A DNA stretch of 10,306 nt from an uncultured Bacilli bacterium. Lineage in GTDB: Bacteria; Bacillota_I; Bacilli_A; RF39; UBA660. A program made the translations under genes and the position numbers. The DNA is taken from positions 1 to 10,306 of the forward strand of contig CAKOMC010000049.1 of the NCBI GenBank assembly GCA_934096535.1. The letters run 5' to 3'. Positions 1 through 5,813 of this stretch are shown here, one piece after another (positions within the stretch are counted from its first letter, which is position 1; each line of letters starts with the position of its first letter). Below the pieces are notes generated by a model, which ran no database searches, was not told the origin of the DNA, and saw only the letters and a list, made by a program, of their open reading frames with translations.

Positions 1-1
1 G

Positions 2-34
2 CTTTTAAGCGAGGCAGTAATAAGAGCCTTATAA
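2..34 (+). CDS. 3' end of a gene entering the window, possibly IS200/IS605 tnpB
   Basis: An open frame enters from the left edge and ends at TAA 32-34, encoding the tail LLSEAVIRAL. A short tail of this kind followed at once by a GC-rich hairpin is how many Bacillota IS200/IS605-family tnpB genes end, where a zinc-ribbon segment of the CG(D/H)SVRP type precedes the last residues. Only ten residues are visible, so the family call is recognition of a tail pattern and not a domain match. It could also be the end of an unrelated gene. Confidence 0.3.
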   Translation, partial: LLSEAVIRAL

Positions 35-47
35 GGCGTAAAATGAA

Positions 48-78
48 AACCACCAGCTAAGCTGGTGGTTGATTTTTT
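48..78 (+). terminator. Strong hairpin with T-run; terminator and possible IS right-end palindrome
   Basis: The arms 48-57 and 61-70 form a perfect 10-bp, mostly GC stem (core CCACCAGC/GCTGGTGG) with a 3-nt loop, followed by T-rich 73-78. This is a textbook intrinsic terminator for the gene ending at 34. If that gene is tnpB, the same hairpin could be the right-end structure recognised by the single-strand transposase. The sequence cannot separate the two roles. Confidence 0.75.
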
Positions 79-101
79 GTAAACTTATTTAAAAAATTCT
101 A

Positions 102-130
102 TTGACATTATTATCCTAAAATGTTATTAT
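102..130 (+). promoter_or_regulatory. SigA-type promoter for the 156-1502 unit
   Basis: A perfect -35 box TTGACA (102-107) is separated by 17 bp from a -10 box TATTAT (125-130). Transcription would begin near 137, just before the ribosome site AAGGGGG (142-148). This is one of the strongest promoters in the window and suggests constitutive vegetative expression of the two downstream genes. Confidence 0.8.
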
Positions 131-155
131 ACAAGGCAATTAAGGGGGCAAATTT

Positions 156-776
156 ATGGAAAGTAATATAGTTGATGAAGAACAAAAAAGATTAGAAGAA
201 GAGAAAATCGATGGTAGTATTAATCATTTTGATAGGTTAAATTTACTTCCGTCAACTAACTTGATGTATGTGAAATATGCTTTTTTAAACAAATTGTCGA
301 TGGAAGCCAATGAAAAATTAACCATATTTTCTATTGAAGATATGGATGTTACTATTAAAGGTTATTTAGCGTTAAGCAATAAGGAAAAGTCTGAAAAATA
401 TATTAAAAATTTAGAAGCATATAATCAAAAAAAAATAGATGACGCAAAAATCATGTATGCCCAAAAACTGGCTGCTAAAAAACATTCTGCTCAATATCAT
501 TATTATGTAACAAGAAGTCAGATTGAGTGGCTAATAGAGGTTGGAAAGACCAAATATAGTATTAACTATGAAGTGGATTTTTCGAATGTTGACAACGAAG
601 CTTTTTTCCAATTACTAAGAAATATATATGATTCCTTATCTCGCAAAAAGCAAGATTATTTGCTTAATGGTAATTCTGATGAAAAATTTGTAAGTTCATT
701 AAAAGAAGTAATCGATAACTTAAAAGATATTATTGATACTTTTAAGAAAGATATTGCATTGATTAAAAAAATTTAA
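156..776 (+). CDS. Hypothetical soluble helical protein (206 aa)
   Basis: I do not recognise this protein. It is 206 aa, highly charged and Lys/Glu-rich, with no signal peptide or membrane segment. The first 20 residues are acidic, the middle (about residues 75-120) reads as long helices rich in Lys, Ala and Gln, and the last 40 residues look like an amphipathic or coiled-coil helix. The start is supported by the ribosome site AAGGGGG 7 nt upstream and by a consensus SigA promoter. It is followed after 27 nt by the gene at 804 with no terminator between, so the two are probably co-transcribed. Function is unknown; a cytoplasmic partner of the next gene product is only a guess from position. 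Confidence 0.75.
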   Translation: MESNIVDEEQKRLEEEKIDGSINHFDRLNLLPSTNLMYVKYAFLNKLSMEANEKLTIFSIEDMDVTIKGYLALSNKEKSEKYIKNLEAYNQKKIDDAKIMYAQKLAAKKHSAQYHYYVTRSQIEWLIEVGKTKYSINYEVDFSNVDNEAFFQLLRNIYDSLSRKKQDYLLNGNSDEKFVSSLKEVIDNLKDIIDTFKKDIALIKKI

Positions 777-803
777 AGATAATAAAAGAAAGAAGATAAT
801 AAT

Positions 804-1502
804 ATGTACCCATTTGATTTTACAAAGTCCAAAAATTATTGGAAGATTTTAGGCTTGCCAACTGTTGATGCAAATAATCGTATTTCTAATGATATGAGTA
901 TGCGTCAAATTAAAATTCAATTTGATTGGAAATTAGATTATAATAAAAGAAAAATTGAAGAATTAAATAATCAAGTTGCTAATGCTAATAAGGAAAGCAA
1001 ATTAGATCCAGATTTTAGTAAAAGATTAGAATCGAATTTACTTAACAATTTAGATGTTATATTAGATGTTATAAATGCTTATTTAATCTTTAGAGAACCT
1101 ATTTTGTTTTATAAATATAATTGTTTCTTAAGTGAAGAATATGCTTATTTTACAAACGATCCTTATTGTGGATATAATTATTTATATAAGAAAGATTTAG
1201 ATTATGAAGAAAGAAGTCATTTTGCTAATAAAATAAATGAAATGAATGCTTCCTTATATGAAACATTTTCCTCATTAAAAGCAAAAATTTCTTCATCTAC
1301 AGATATAGATATAGAGAAAGCCATAAAAATTCAAAATCTTATGGATGCCATAAATGTTGGCCTTAAGGATATTACTGATGTAGAAAAGAAAATCTTAGAA
1401 CATGGTAGTTTTAATCCTAATGAAGTATTTGAAAAAGGATTTAGAACAGAAAATGGTTTAAAATTTAATTATCAAGAAGACTATATATTAAAGCGTAGAT
1501 AG
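804..1502 (+). CDS. Hypothetical protein with a degenerate J-like N-terminal domain (232 aa)
   Basis: The N-terminal 110 residues follow the plan of a DnaJ J-domain. YWKILGLP (12-19) matches the opening Y-x-x-LGL of helix I. A basic helix follows at 34-51. A closing helix with VINAYLIFREPILFYKYN (89-106) resembles the INEAYEVLSDPxKRxxYD end of helices III/IV. The HPD tripeptide needed to stimulate Hsp70 ATPase is absent (the region reads DYNKRK), and a 40-residue insert separates the two halves. The remaining residues to 232 are helical and charged without membrane segments. If the resemblance is real, it is an HPD-less J-like protein that would not act as a classical Hsp70 co-chaperone. It is second in a two-gene unit and its stop lies inside a terminator hairpin. 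The ribosome site (AAAGAAAGAAGA) is weak. The J-like reading is by eye and moderate at best. Confidence 0.7.
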   Translation: MYPFDFTKSKNYWKILGLPTVDANNRISNDMSMRQIKIQFDWKLDYNKRKIEELNNQVANANKESKLDPDFSKRLESNLLNNLDVILDVINAYLIFREPILFYKYNCFLSEEYAYFTNDPYCGYNYLYKKDLDYEERSHFANKINEMNASLYETFSSLKAKISSSTDIDIEKAIKIQNLMDAINVGLKDITDVEKKILEHGSFNPNEVFEKGFRTENGLKFNYQEDYILKRR

Positions 1503-1512
1503 TCTTCTTTTT
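1474..1512 (+). terminator. Intrinsic terminator overlapping the end of the 804-1502 gene
   Basis: The arms 1474-1484 and 1499-1509 form a perfect 11-bp stem (AAGAAGACTAT / ATAGTCTTCTT) with a 14-nt loop. The 3' arm is itself T-rich and three more T follow. The TAG stop at 1500-1502 lies inside the 3' arm. It closes the first transcription unit before the sporulation operon. Confidence 0.7.
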
Positions 1513-1518
1513 AAATAC

Positions 1519-1557
1519 TTTGTCATTTTTCTAGTACTTATTAGAAGTCTTGTCGAA
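1519..1557 (+). promoter_or_regulatory. Two Spo0A-box-like sites upstream of the sigma factor gene
   Basis: Against the known 0A box TTTGTCRAA, 1549-1557 (CTTGTCGAA) matches 8 of 9 positions and 1519-1527 (TTTGTCATT) matches 7 of 9. They have the same orientation and start 30 bp apart, close to three helical turns. A possible -10 (TATAGT, 1580-1585) lies downstream with no proper -35 at 17 bp. That layout recalls Spo0A-dependent SigA promoters such as spoIIG, where the spacer is unusually long. In B. subtilis the sigF operon is controlled by Spo0A~P, although with SigH. Assignment is from motif match and context. Confidence 0.5.
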
Positions 1558-1606
1558 AGCCTTTAAATTCATTAAAATTTATAGTATCCTTTAAACAGGT
1601 GAAAAT

Positions 1607-2249
1607 ATGGATGAACTATTAAGTAGCTGTGAAGGGTTAGTTAAAAAAGTAGCCCAAAATTTCTATAATGTTGATAAAGAAGAATTATATCATGTTGGAA
1701 GAATTGGCCTTTTTAAAGCCTATCAACATTATAAAAAAGATACCAACACCAAGTTTTCTAGTTTTGCTTATACCTATATCTTTGGAGAAATGTATGAGTT
1801 AGCGCGGATGAAGAAAGCCATAAGTCCTCCCTAGAGAAGTTTTAAAAACCGCTAAGTTAGTCTTAAAAACCAAAGAATACTTAGACCAGCTTTATAAAAA
1901 TGATACTCCCTTAGAACAAGTAGCAACTTATCTTAATTTAAGTATAAGTGAAGTTATTAATGCCCTAAGTAGTCTAGATACAACCGTCAGTCTAGATGAA
2001 ATAAGAGATGAAGATACCAACCTTTATAATAAACTTTCTTCTAAACCTTTAAATCTTGATATGCAAATAGATTTACAAAATATGATAAATACTTTAGAAA
2101 GTCCGGATAAAGAAATAATCCTTTTGCGTTATTTTAATGATTATACTCAAGAAGAACTGGCTAAAATGTTTCATATGTCGCAGGTAAGTATCTCTCGCTT
2201 ACTAACGCGAAACTTAAAAAAATTAAAAATTGCTTATAGCGAAGTATAA
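1607..2249 (+). CDS. sigF: SigF-like sporulation sigma factor, split by a +1 frameshift
   Basis: A group 3 sigma-70 factor of the forespore type. Frame one encodes 75 residues covering most of region 2 (EELYHVGRIGLFKAYQHY, then KFSSFAYTYIFGEMYELARM) and stops at TAG 1832-1834. The frame beginning CCT AGA GAA at 1830 continues without a break to TAA at 2247-2249. It supplies region 3 and region 4 with a helix-turn-helix at YTQEELAKMFHMSQVSISRL. Joined, the product would be 213 aa, shorter than B. subtilis SigF (about 255) and lacking the N-terminal arm. The crossover is exactly at CCC TAG: slipping one base from CCC to CCT restores the frame as SPPREV. It is therefore a programmed +1 shift, a true mutation or an assembly error. 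The ribosome site AGGTGA (1597-1602) precedes ATG. It lies directly upstream of spoVA, as sigF does in B. subtilis, but no spoIIAA/spoIIAB precede it. SigG is an alternative name, made less likely by this position. Confidence 0.8.
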
Positions 2250-2261
2250 AATTTAAAAAAT

Positions 2262-2290
2262 ACCCCCATAATAACTATGGAGGTTCTTTT
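2262..2290 (+). promoter_or_regulatory. Hairpin burying the spoVAC ribosome-binding site
   Basis: The arms 2262-2269 (ACCCCCAT) and 2277-2284 (ATGGAGGT) pair over 8 positions with one mismatch and a 7-nt loop. The 3' arm contains the ribosome site GGAGG (2279-2283), and TTCTTTT then leads straight into ATG at 2291. The fold could act as a weak attenuator between the sigma gene and spoVAC, as a translational gate for spoVAC, or as nothing at all. No ligand-binding architecture is visible. Confidence 0.4.
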
Positions 2291-2725
2291 ATGAATAAAG
2301 AAGAATACGCAAAATTAGTAAAAAAATATACACCGAGTGAGGATAAGTTAAAACATGCTTTAATTGCTTTTATAGTTGGGGGGATAATTGGGATACTAGC
2401 TTGTTTTATCTATAATATTTTAATGAAGTTTGATATTAGTACGAAAGATGCCAATATATGGACACTTCTAATAATTATTGCTACCTCTAGTTTATTTACG
2501 GGCTTAGGTTTTTTTGATAATTGGGTTAGTAAAACTAGATGTGGTTTAGTTATTCCTATTACGGGATTTGCTCATTCTGTTACATCAGCCGCTTTAGAAT
2601 ATAAAAAAGATGGACTAATTACGGGGTTAGGAGCCAATATTTTTAAGCTTGCTGGATCCGTACTTTTATATGGAATGATAAGTGCTTTTTTACTTACAGT
2701 TGTAAAGGTGGTGTTTCATGGCTAG
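2291..2725 (+). CDS. spoVAC: Stage V sporulation protein AC
   Basis: SpoVAC is an integral membrane protein of the spore inner membrane. In B. subtilis it belongs to the SpoVA channel complex that moves Ca-dipicolinic acid into the developing spore and releases it at germination, and it has been reported to behave as a mechanosensitive channel. The 144-aa product matches the family length (about 150). Family features include the N-terminal amphipathic segment (YTPSEDKLKHALIAF), four hydrophobic segments (about 23-47, 57-77, 83-104 and 119-141), the loop FFDNWVSKTRCGLVIPITGF, and the HSVTSAALEYKKDG segment. The ribosome site GGAGG sits 7 nt before ATG inside a hairpin. Its end overlaps spoVAD by 8 nt, which indicates translational coupling. 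Confidence 0.95.
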   Translation: MNKEEYAKLVKKYTPSEDKLKHALIAFIVGGIIGILACFIYNILMKFDISTKDANIWTLLIIIATSSLFTGLGFFDNWVSKTRCGLVIPITGFAHSVTSAALEYKKDGLITGLGANIFKLAGSVLLYGMISAFLLTVVKVVFHG

Positions 2726-3683
2726 TTTAAAATTTAATAATGTTTATATTAAAGATTGGTATAGTATTGCAAGTTCTAATGAAACTTTAGGACCTATTAA
2801 GAAATATAATCAAGTAATTGCTGATCATTATTACGGGGAAAAGACTTTTGAGCGTGCCGAAATGAGGATGCAAAGTACAGTTATCGATAATTTGATAAAG
2901 AGAAATGATTTACAAAAGGGAATTGATTTGCTTATTGGTGGGGAACTTTCTAATCAGTTATCACTTACCAATTTTACGGTTAGTAAATATAATATTCCGT
3001 ATTTAGGAGTTTATTCTGCTTGTGCTAGTTTTAATGAAGCCTTAATTATTATGAGTATTTTTTTAAACGACCGTAAAATCAAGAATGGATTATGTTTAAC
3101 AAGCAGTCATACCGAGGTTGCTGAAAGACAATTTAGATATCCGATTGAATATGGAGCACCAAGATTTAAAAGAAGTACGATGACCGCAACGGGAAGTGTC
3201 GGAGTTATCTTAGCTCATGAAGGTAAAATTAAGATTAACAGTGCTACTATTGGTAGTTCGGTTAATTATGGAATTACTGATGTTAATAATATGGGAGCAG
3301 TAATGGCCCCAGCCGCAGCAGAAACTTTAATGAAACACCTAAAAGATTTAAAAATTTCTGCTGACTATTATGATTTAATTTTAACTGGTGATTTAGGACG
3401 AACGGGGTCTAAATTGTTTTTAGAAATTTTGAAGAAAAATAATCTTAATTTAACTAATTATCAAGATGCAGGCTCGATGTTATTTAAAGAAAAAGATTTT
3501 GAAAACTCTGGTTCTTCGGGACCTGTAACATTACCACTAGTAGTATTTAATAAAATTATTCAAAATAAGAAGTATAAAAATATTCTTTTACTTGCAACTG
3601 GCGCCTTGCATTCGCCAACTTTAGTTAATCAGCACGAAGAGATACCGGCTATTAGTCATGCTGTTTCCTTGGAGGTTTTATGA
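2718..3683 (+). CDS. spoVAD: Stage V sporulation protein AD
   Basis: SpoVAD is the soluble, membrane-associated member of the SpoVA complex. It has a thiolase/ketoacyl-ACP-synthase-like fold, and the B. subtilis protein binds dipicolinic acid. The 321-aa product is close to the usual length (about 338). Visible hallmarks are the N-terminal VYIKDWYSIASSNETLGP region, LIGGELSNQLSLTNF, the nucleophile-elbow-like SACASF with its cysteine, SSHTEVAERQFRYPIEYG, the glycine-rich TATGSVGVIL and GDLGRTGSK. A hydrophilic carboxy end follows ATGALHSPTLVNQHEEIP. The ribosome site AAGGTGG (2705-2711) lies inside the end of spoVAC, and the two genes overlap by 8 nt. The stop TGA overlaps the spoVAE start as ATGA. 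There is no sign of damage, which argues that the operon is under selection. Confidence 0.96.
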   Translation: MASLKFNNVYIKDWYSIASSNETLGPIKKYNQVIADHYYGEKTFERAEMRMQSTVIDNLIKRNDLQKGIDLLIGGELSNQLSLTNFTVSKYNIPYLGVYSACASFNEALIIMSIFLNDRKIKNGLCLTSSHTEVAERQFRYPIEYGAPRFKRSTMTATGSVGVILAHEGKIKINSATIGSSVNYGITDVNNMGAVMAPAAAETLMKHLKDLKISADYYDLILTGDLGRTGSKLFLEILKKNNLNLTNYQDAGSMLFKEKDFENSGSSGPVTLPLVVFNKIIQNKKYKNILLLATGALHSPTLVNQHEEIPAISHAVSLEVL

Positions 3684-4030
3684 TTTATTTATATTCATTT
3701 TTATTTGTTGGCGTTTTGTGTTTAATTGGGGAGATTATTTTAGATAATACGAATTTAACTCCCGGACATATTACATCTTTGTTTGTAAGCTTGGGGGCGG
3801 TTTTATCTTTTTTCAATATTTACCCTTGGTTTGTAGAAAAAGTTGGGGTTGGGGCTTCTATTCCGATAACTAGTTTCGGTAATTTACTTTATCAAGCCTG
3901 TTTAGAAGGGTTTCACACGAAAGGCGTTTTAGGAATGTTTACTAATCTTTTAACTACTACTTCAGCTGGAATCAGTGGGGCAGTAATATTTGCTTTTTTA
4001 GTAACCGTATTTTTAAATCCTAAAGATTAA
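3680..4030 (+). CDS. spoVAE: Stage V sporulation protein AE (SpoVAEb type)
   Basis: A small integral membrane protein of the SpoVA complex, related in sequence to SpoVAC. The 116-aa product matches the SpoVAEb length. It has an N-terminal hydrophobic helix (about 2-20), the family segment LTPGHITSLFVSLGAVLSFFNIYPWFVEKVGVGASIPITSFGN compressed around residues 27-70, and further hydrophobic segments at about 34-52 and 90-112. VGASIPITSFG parallels the IPITGF motif of SpoVAC. The start is fixed by TTGGAGG (3669-3675) and by the four-base ATGA overlap with spoVAD. C, D and E are the core SpoVA subunits; A, B, Ea and F, found in B. subtilis, are absent here. The gene is followed by a terminator. 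Confidence 0.93.
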   Translation: MIYLYSFLFVGVLCLIGEIILDNTNLTPGHITSLFVSLGAVLSFFNIYPWFVEKVGVGASIPITSFGNLLYQACLEGFHTKGVLGMFTNLLTTTSAGISGAVIFAFLVTVFLNPKD

Positions 4031-4054
4031 GATATAGAAAAATTAGAATATAGG

Positions 4055-4075
4055 GACGAGTCATCGTCTTTTTTT
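4055..4075 (+). terminator. Intrinsic terminator of the sigma-spoVA operon
   Basis: GACGA (4055-4059) pairs with TCGTC (4064-4068) around a GTCA loop, followed directly by seven T (4069-4075). It lies 25 nt after the spoVAE stop and closes the sporulation operon. Confidence 0.75.
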
Positions 4076-4165
4076 GGGGGATAGAATCTAATAAATTGGG
4101 TTGGTGGTTATTATAGTACAATTCCTAGAAAAAATGTTAGTGAAGGTGTTGAAGATACAGCAAGT

Positions 4166-4245
4166 GAAAAAATGTGTAAAAAGTGCTTGAAAAGGTCGAA
4201 AAAATGTGTAAATTTGGTCAAAAATAGTCAGAAAAATGTGATAAA
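4166..4245 (+). repeat. Three direct repeats with Spo0A-like boxes upstream of spoIIGA
   Basis: The 15-mer GAAAAAATGTGTAAA occurs identically at 4166-4180 and 4198-4212, and a diverged copy (GAAAAATGTGATAAA) lies at 4231-4245. The starts are 32 and 33 bp apart, about three helical turns. Between and over the copies lie GTC-type boxes: 4192-4200 (AAGGTCGAA), 4214-4222 (TTGGTCAAA, 8 of 9 to the 0A box TTTGTCRAA) and 4224-4232 (ATAGTCAGA). The last two are exactly 10 bp apart, the spacing of tandem 0A boxes. In B. subtilis spoIIG is activated by Spo0A~P. I infer an operator array in the 304-bp gap before spoIIGA; I could not place a convincing -10/-35 pair there. Confidence 0.5.
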
Positions 4246-4298
4246 GATAAAAATGATTAAAAATTAACTAATAAAACATAAAATGACAAAATATTTAG

Positions 4299-4334
4299 AA
4301 ATCACCATATATAGTAGTTATAGGTGATTTTTTT
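4299..4334 (+). promoter_or_regulatory. Hairpin with T-run that contains the spoIIGA ribosome site
   Basis: AAATCACC (4299-4306) pairs perfectly with GGTGATTT (4323-4330), an 8-bp stem. The T-run extends to 4334, immediately before ATG at 4335. The ribosome site AGGTGA (4322-4327) lies almost wholly in the 3' arm. The element therefore looks like an intrinsic terminator and also hides the start signal of spoIIGA. It may attenuate, gate translation, or terminate readthrough from upstream. Confidence 0.5.
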
Positions 4335-5084
4335 ATGACTGTCTATATTGACTTAGTAATACTCCTTAATTATTTCTTTGATACTTTAATCCTTTTAACA
4401 GTTAATACAACCTTAAAAAGAAATGTTCCTTTAAAAAGAATATTATTAGTATCTTTACTAGGGGAACTTAGTTTATTTGGTTTGCTTTTATCTAATAAAT
4501 ACTTATTTATTCTTTTAAAACTAGAAGTAAGTGCTATTTTAAATATATTTACTTTTAAATATAAAGATATCTTTTATACAACTACTAATATCTTATATTT
4601 TTATATGATTAGTATTATTCTAGGAGGATTTATTTATTACTTAAAATTAAATAATTTATCTTACCTTTTTATTTTACTATTAGTACCTTTAATCCTTTTT
4701 CTTTATATTAAACAAAATTTAAATATGAAAACAACTATTAGTAAAACATATCCTTTAACTATTTATTTTAATAATAAAAGAAAGATATCTTTAACAGGAT
4801 TTGTAGATACCGGCAATAAATTAAGAGATCCCATAACTAAGAAGTGGGTAATATTAGTTAATAAGAAACTATTAAAAGGAGTAGTTAGAATTAGAACTCC
4901 GATTTATGTACCATATTACTCTTTAAATAATAAAGGCTTAGTAGAGTGCATTAAACCAGAAAAGTTAGTTATCGAAGGAAGGGAATATACAAACTTTTTA
5001 ATTGGACTTATGGACAGTAAAATAATGATTAATAGTAGTGATTGCATTTTAAATTTAGAAATATTGGAGGAATTAAATGTTTAA
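4335..5084 (+). CDS. spoIIGA: Sporulation membrane aspartic protease SpoIIGA
   Basis: SpoIIGA sits in the mother-cell side of the septum and removes the pro-sequence from SigE, after signalling by the forespore protein SpoIIR. The 249-aa product is shorter than B. subtilis SpoIIGA (309). The N-terminal half has about five hydrophobic segments and opens with the family signature VYIDLVILLNYFFDTLIL. The C-terminal half contains the catalytic GFVDTGNKLRDP (Asp158), the single aspartate motif of this dimeric pepsin-like protease. It is followed by the conserved IxVPYxSLxxKG-like stretch (IYVPYYSLNNKG) and a final segment with LIGLMDSK. It overlaps sigE by 8 nt, so enzyme and substrate are coupled in translation. 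The start is fixed by AGGTGA 7 nt upstream, within a hairpin. Confidence 0.95.
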   Translation: MTVYIDLVILLNYFFDTLILLTVNTTLKRNVPLKRILLVSLLGELSLFGLLLSNKYLFILLKLEVSAILNIFTFKYKDIFYTTTNILYFYMISIILGGFIYYLKLNNLSYLFILLLVPLILFLYIKQNLNMKTTISKTYPLTIYFNNKRKISLTGFVDTGNKLRDPITKKWVILVNKKLLKGVVRIRTPIYVPYYSLNNKGLVECIKPEKLVIEGREYTNFLIGLMDSKIMINSSDCILNLEILEELNV

Positions 5085-5763
5085 GAAAATTATTGAATTA
5101 TTAAAAAGAAAATATAGTGAAGTCTTTTTTATTGGTAGTGATGATAAGTTGCCACCACCATTAAGTAGAGAAGAAGAGCTATCTTATTTAGTTAAAGCTA
5201 AGTCAAAAGATATGGAAGCTCGTAATGTTTTAATTGAACATAATCTTCGGTTAGTAGTATTTCTAGCTAAAAAGTATGAGTCAACTGGTTATCCTTTAGA
5301 AGATCTAGTTTCCATTGGATCGATTGGTTTAATAAAAGGAATTAATACTTATAAAATAGATAAAAATATTAAACTAGCTACTTATGCTTCAAGATGTATT
5401 GCTAATGAAATACTAATGTATATTAGAAAAAATAAGCGTCGTAAAACAGAAATTAGTTTAGAAGATGCTCTAAATTATGATAGTGAAGGTAATGAGTTGC
5501 ATTTAGAAGATGTAATGGGAACAGATTCGGACTTAGTTGCCGATGAATATGAAAGTAAAGAAGAAAAAGTTTTATTAGAGCAAGAACTTAAAAATTTAGA
5601 TTCTAGAGATAAGGAGATTATGATTATGCGATATGGGTTATATAATACTAAAGAATATACCCAAAAAGAAGTAGCGGATAAATTATCTATTAGTCAATCT
5701 TATATTTCCAGAATCGAAAAGAAAGTTATTAAAAAATTAAAGACATTACTAAGATTTGGTTAA
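5077..5763 (+). CDS. sigE: Pro-SigE, mother-cell sporulation sigma factor
   Basis: SigE is the early mother-cell sigma factor, made as an inactive membrane-bound precursor. The 228-aa product carries a basic amphipathic N-terminus followed by SEVFFIGSDDKLPPPLSREEE, matching the B. subtilis processing region SDEVYYIGGSEALPPPL. By that alignment the pro-sequence is about 17 residues instead of 27, with cleavage expected between Phe17 and Phe18. Region 2 (NLRLVVFLAKKYESTGYPLEDLVSIG compressed, then LATYASRCIANEILMYIR) and region 4 (DSRDKEIMIMRYGL, helix-turn-helix YTQKEVADKLSISQSYISRIEKK) are complete. GGAGG (5066-5070) lies within the end of spoIIGA. SigG, which commonly follows sigE, is missing here; a convergent gene lies beyond a terminator. 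Confidence 0.96.
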   Translation: MFKKIIELLKRKYSEVFFIGSDDKLPPPLSREEELSYLVKAKSKDMEARNVLIEHNLRLVVFLAKKYESTGYPLEDLVSIGSIGLIKGINTYKIDKNIKLATYASRCIANEILMYIRKNKRRKTEISLEDALNYDSEGNELHLEDVMGTDSDLVADEYESKEEKVLLEQELKNLDSRDKEIMIMRYGLYNTKEYTQKEVADKLSISQSYISRIEKKVIKKLKTLLRFG

Positions 5764-5770
5764 AAAAGTA

Positions 5771-5811
5771 CTTAGAAACTACTGTTACTAGTAATTTCTA
5801 GGTTTTCTTTT
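5771..5811. terminator. Bidirectional terminator between sigE and the convergent gene
   Basis: The arms 5771-5783 and 5790-5802 pair over 13 positions with one wobble and one mismatch around a 6-nt loop. TTTTCTTTT follows on the plus strand, and a U-rich tract (complement of 5762-5767) follows on the minus strand. It can end sigE transcription and that of the leftward gene whose stop is at 5814. Confidence 0.7.
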
Positions 5812-5813
5812 GT

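Noticed and set aside
4085..4267. Stop-free frame of 60 codons between spoVAE and spoIIGA
   Set aside because: There is no start codon at a usable distance from a ribosome site, and the Lys/Cys-rich translation is a by-product of the DNA repeats.
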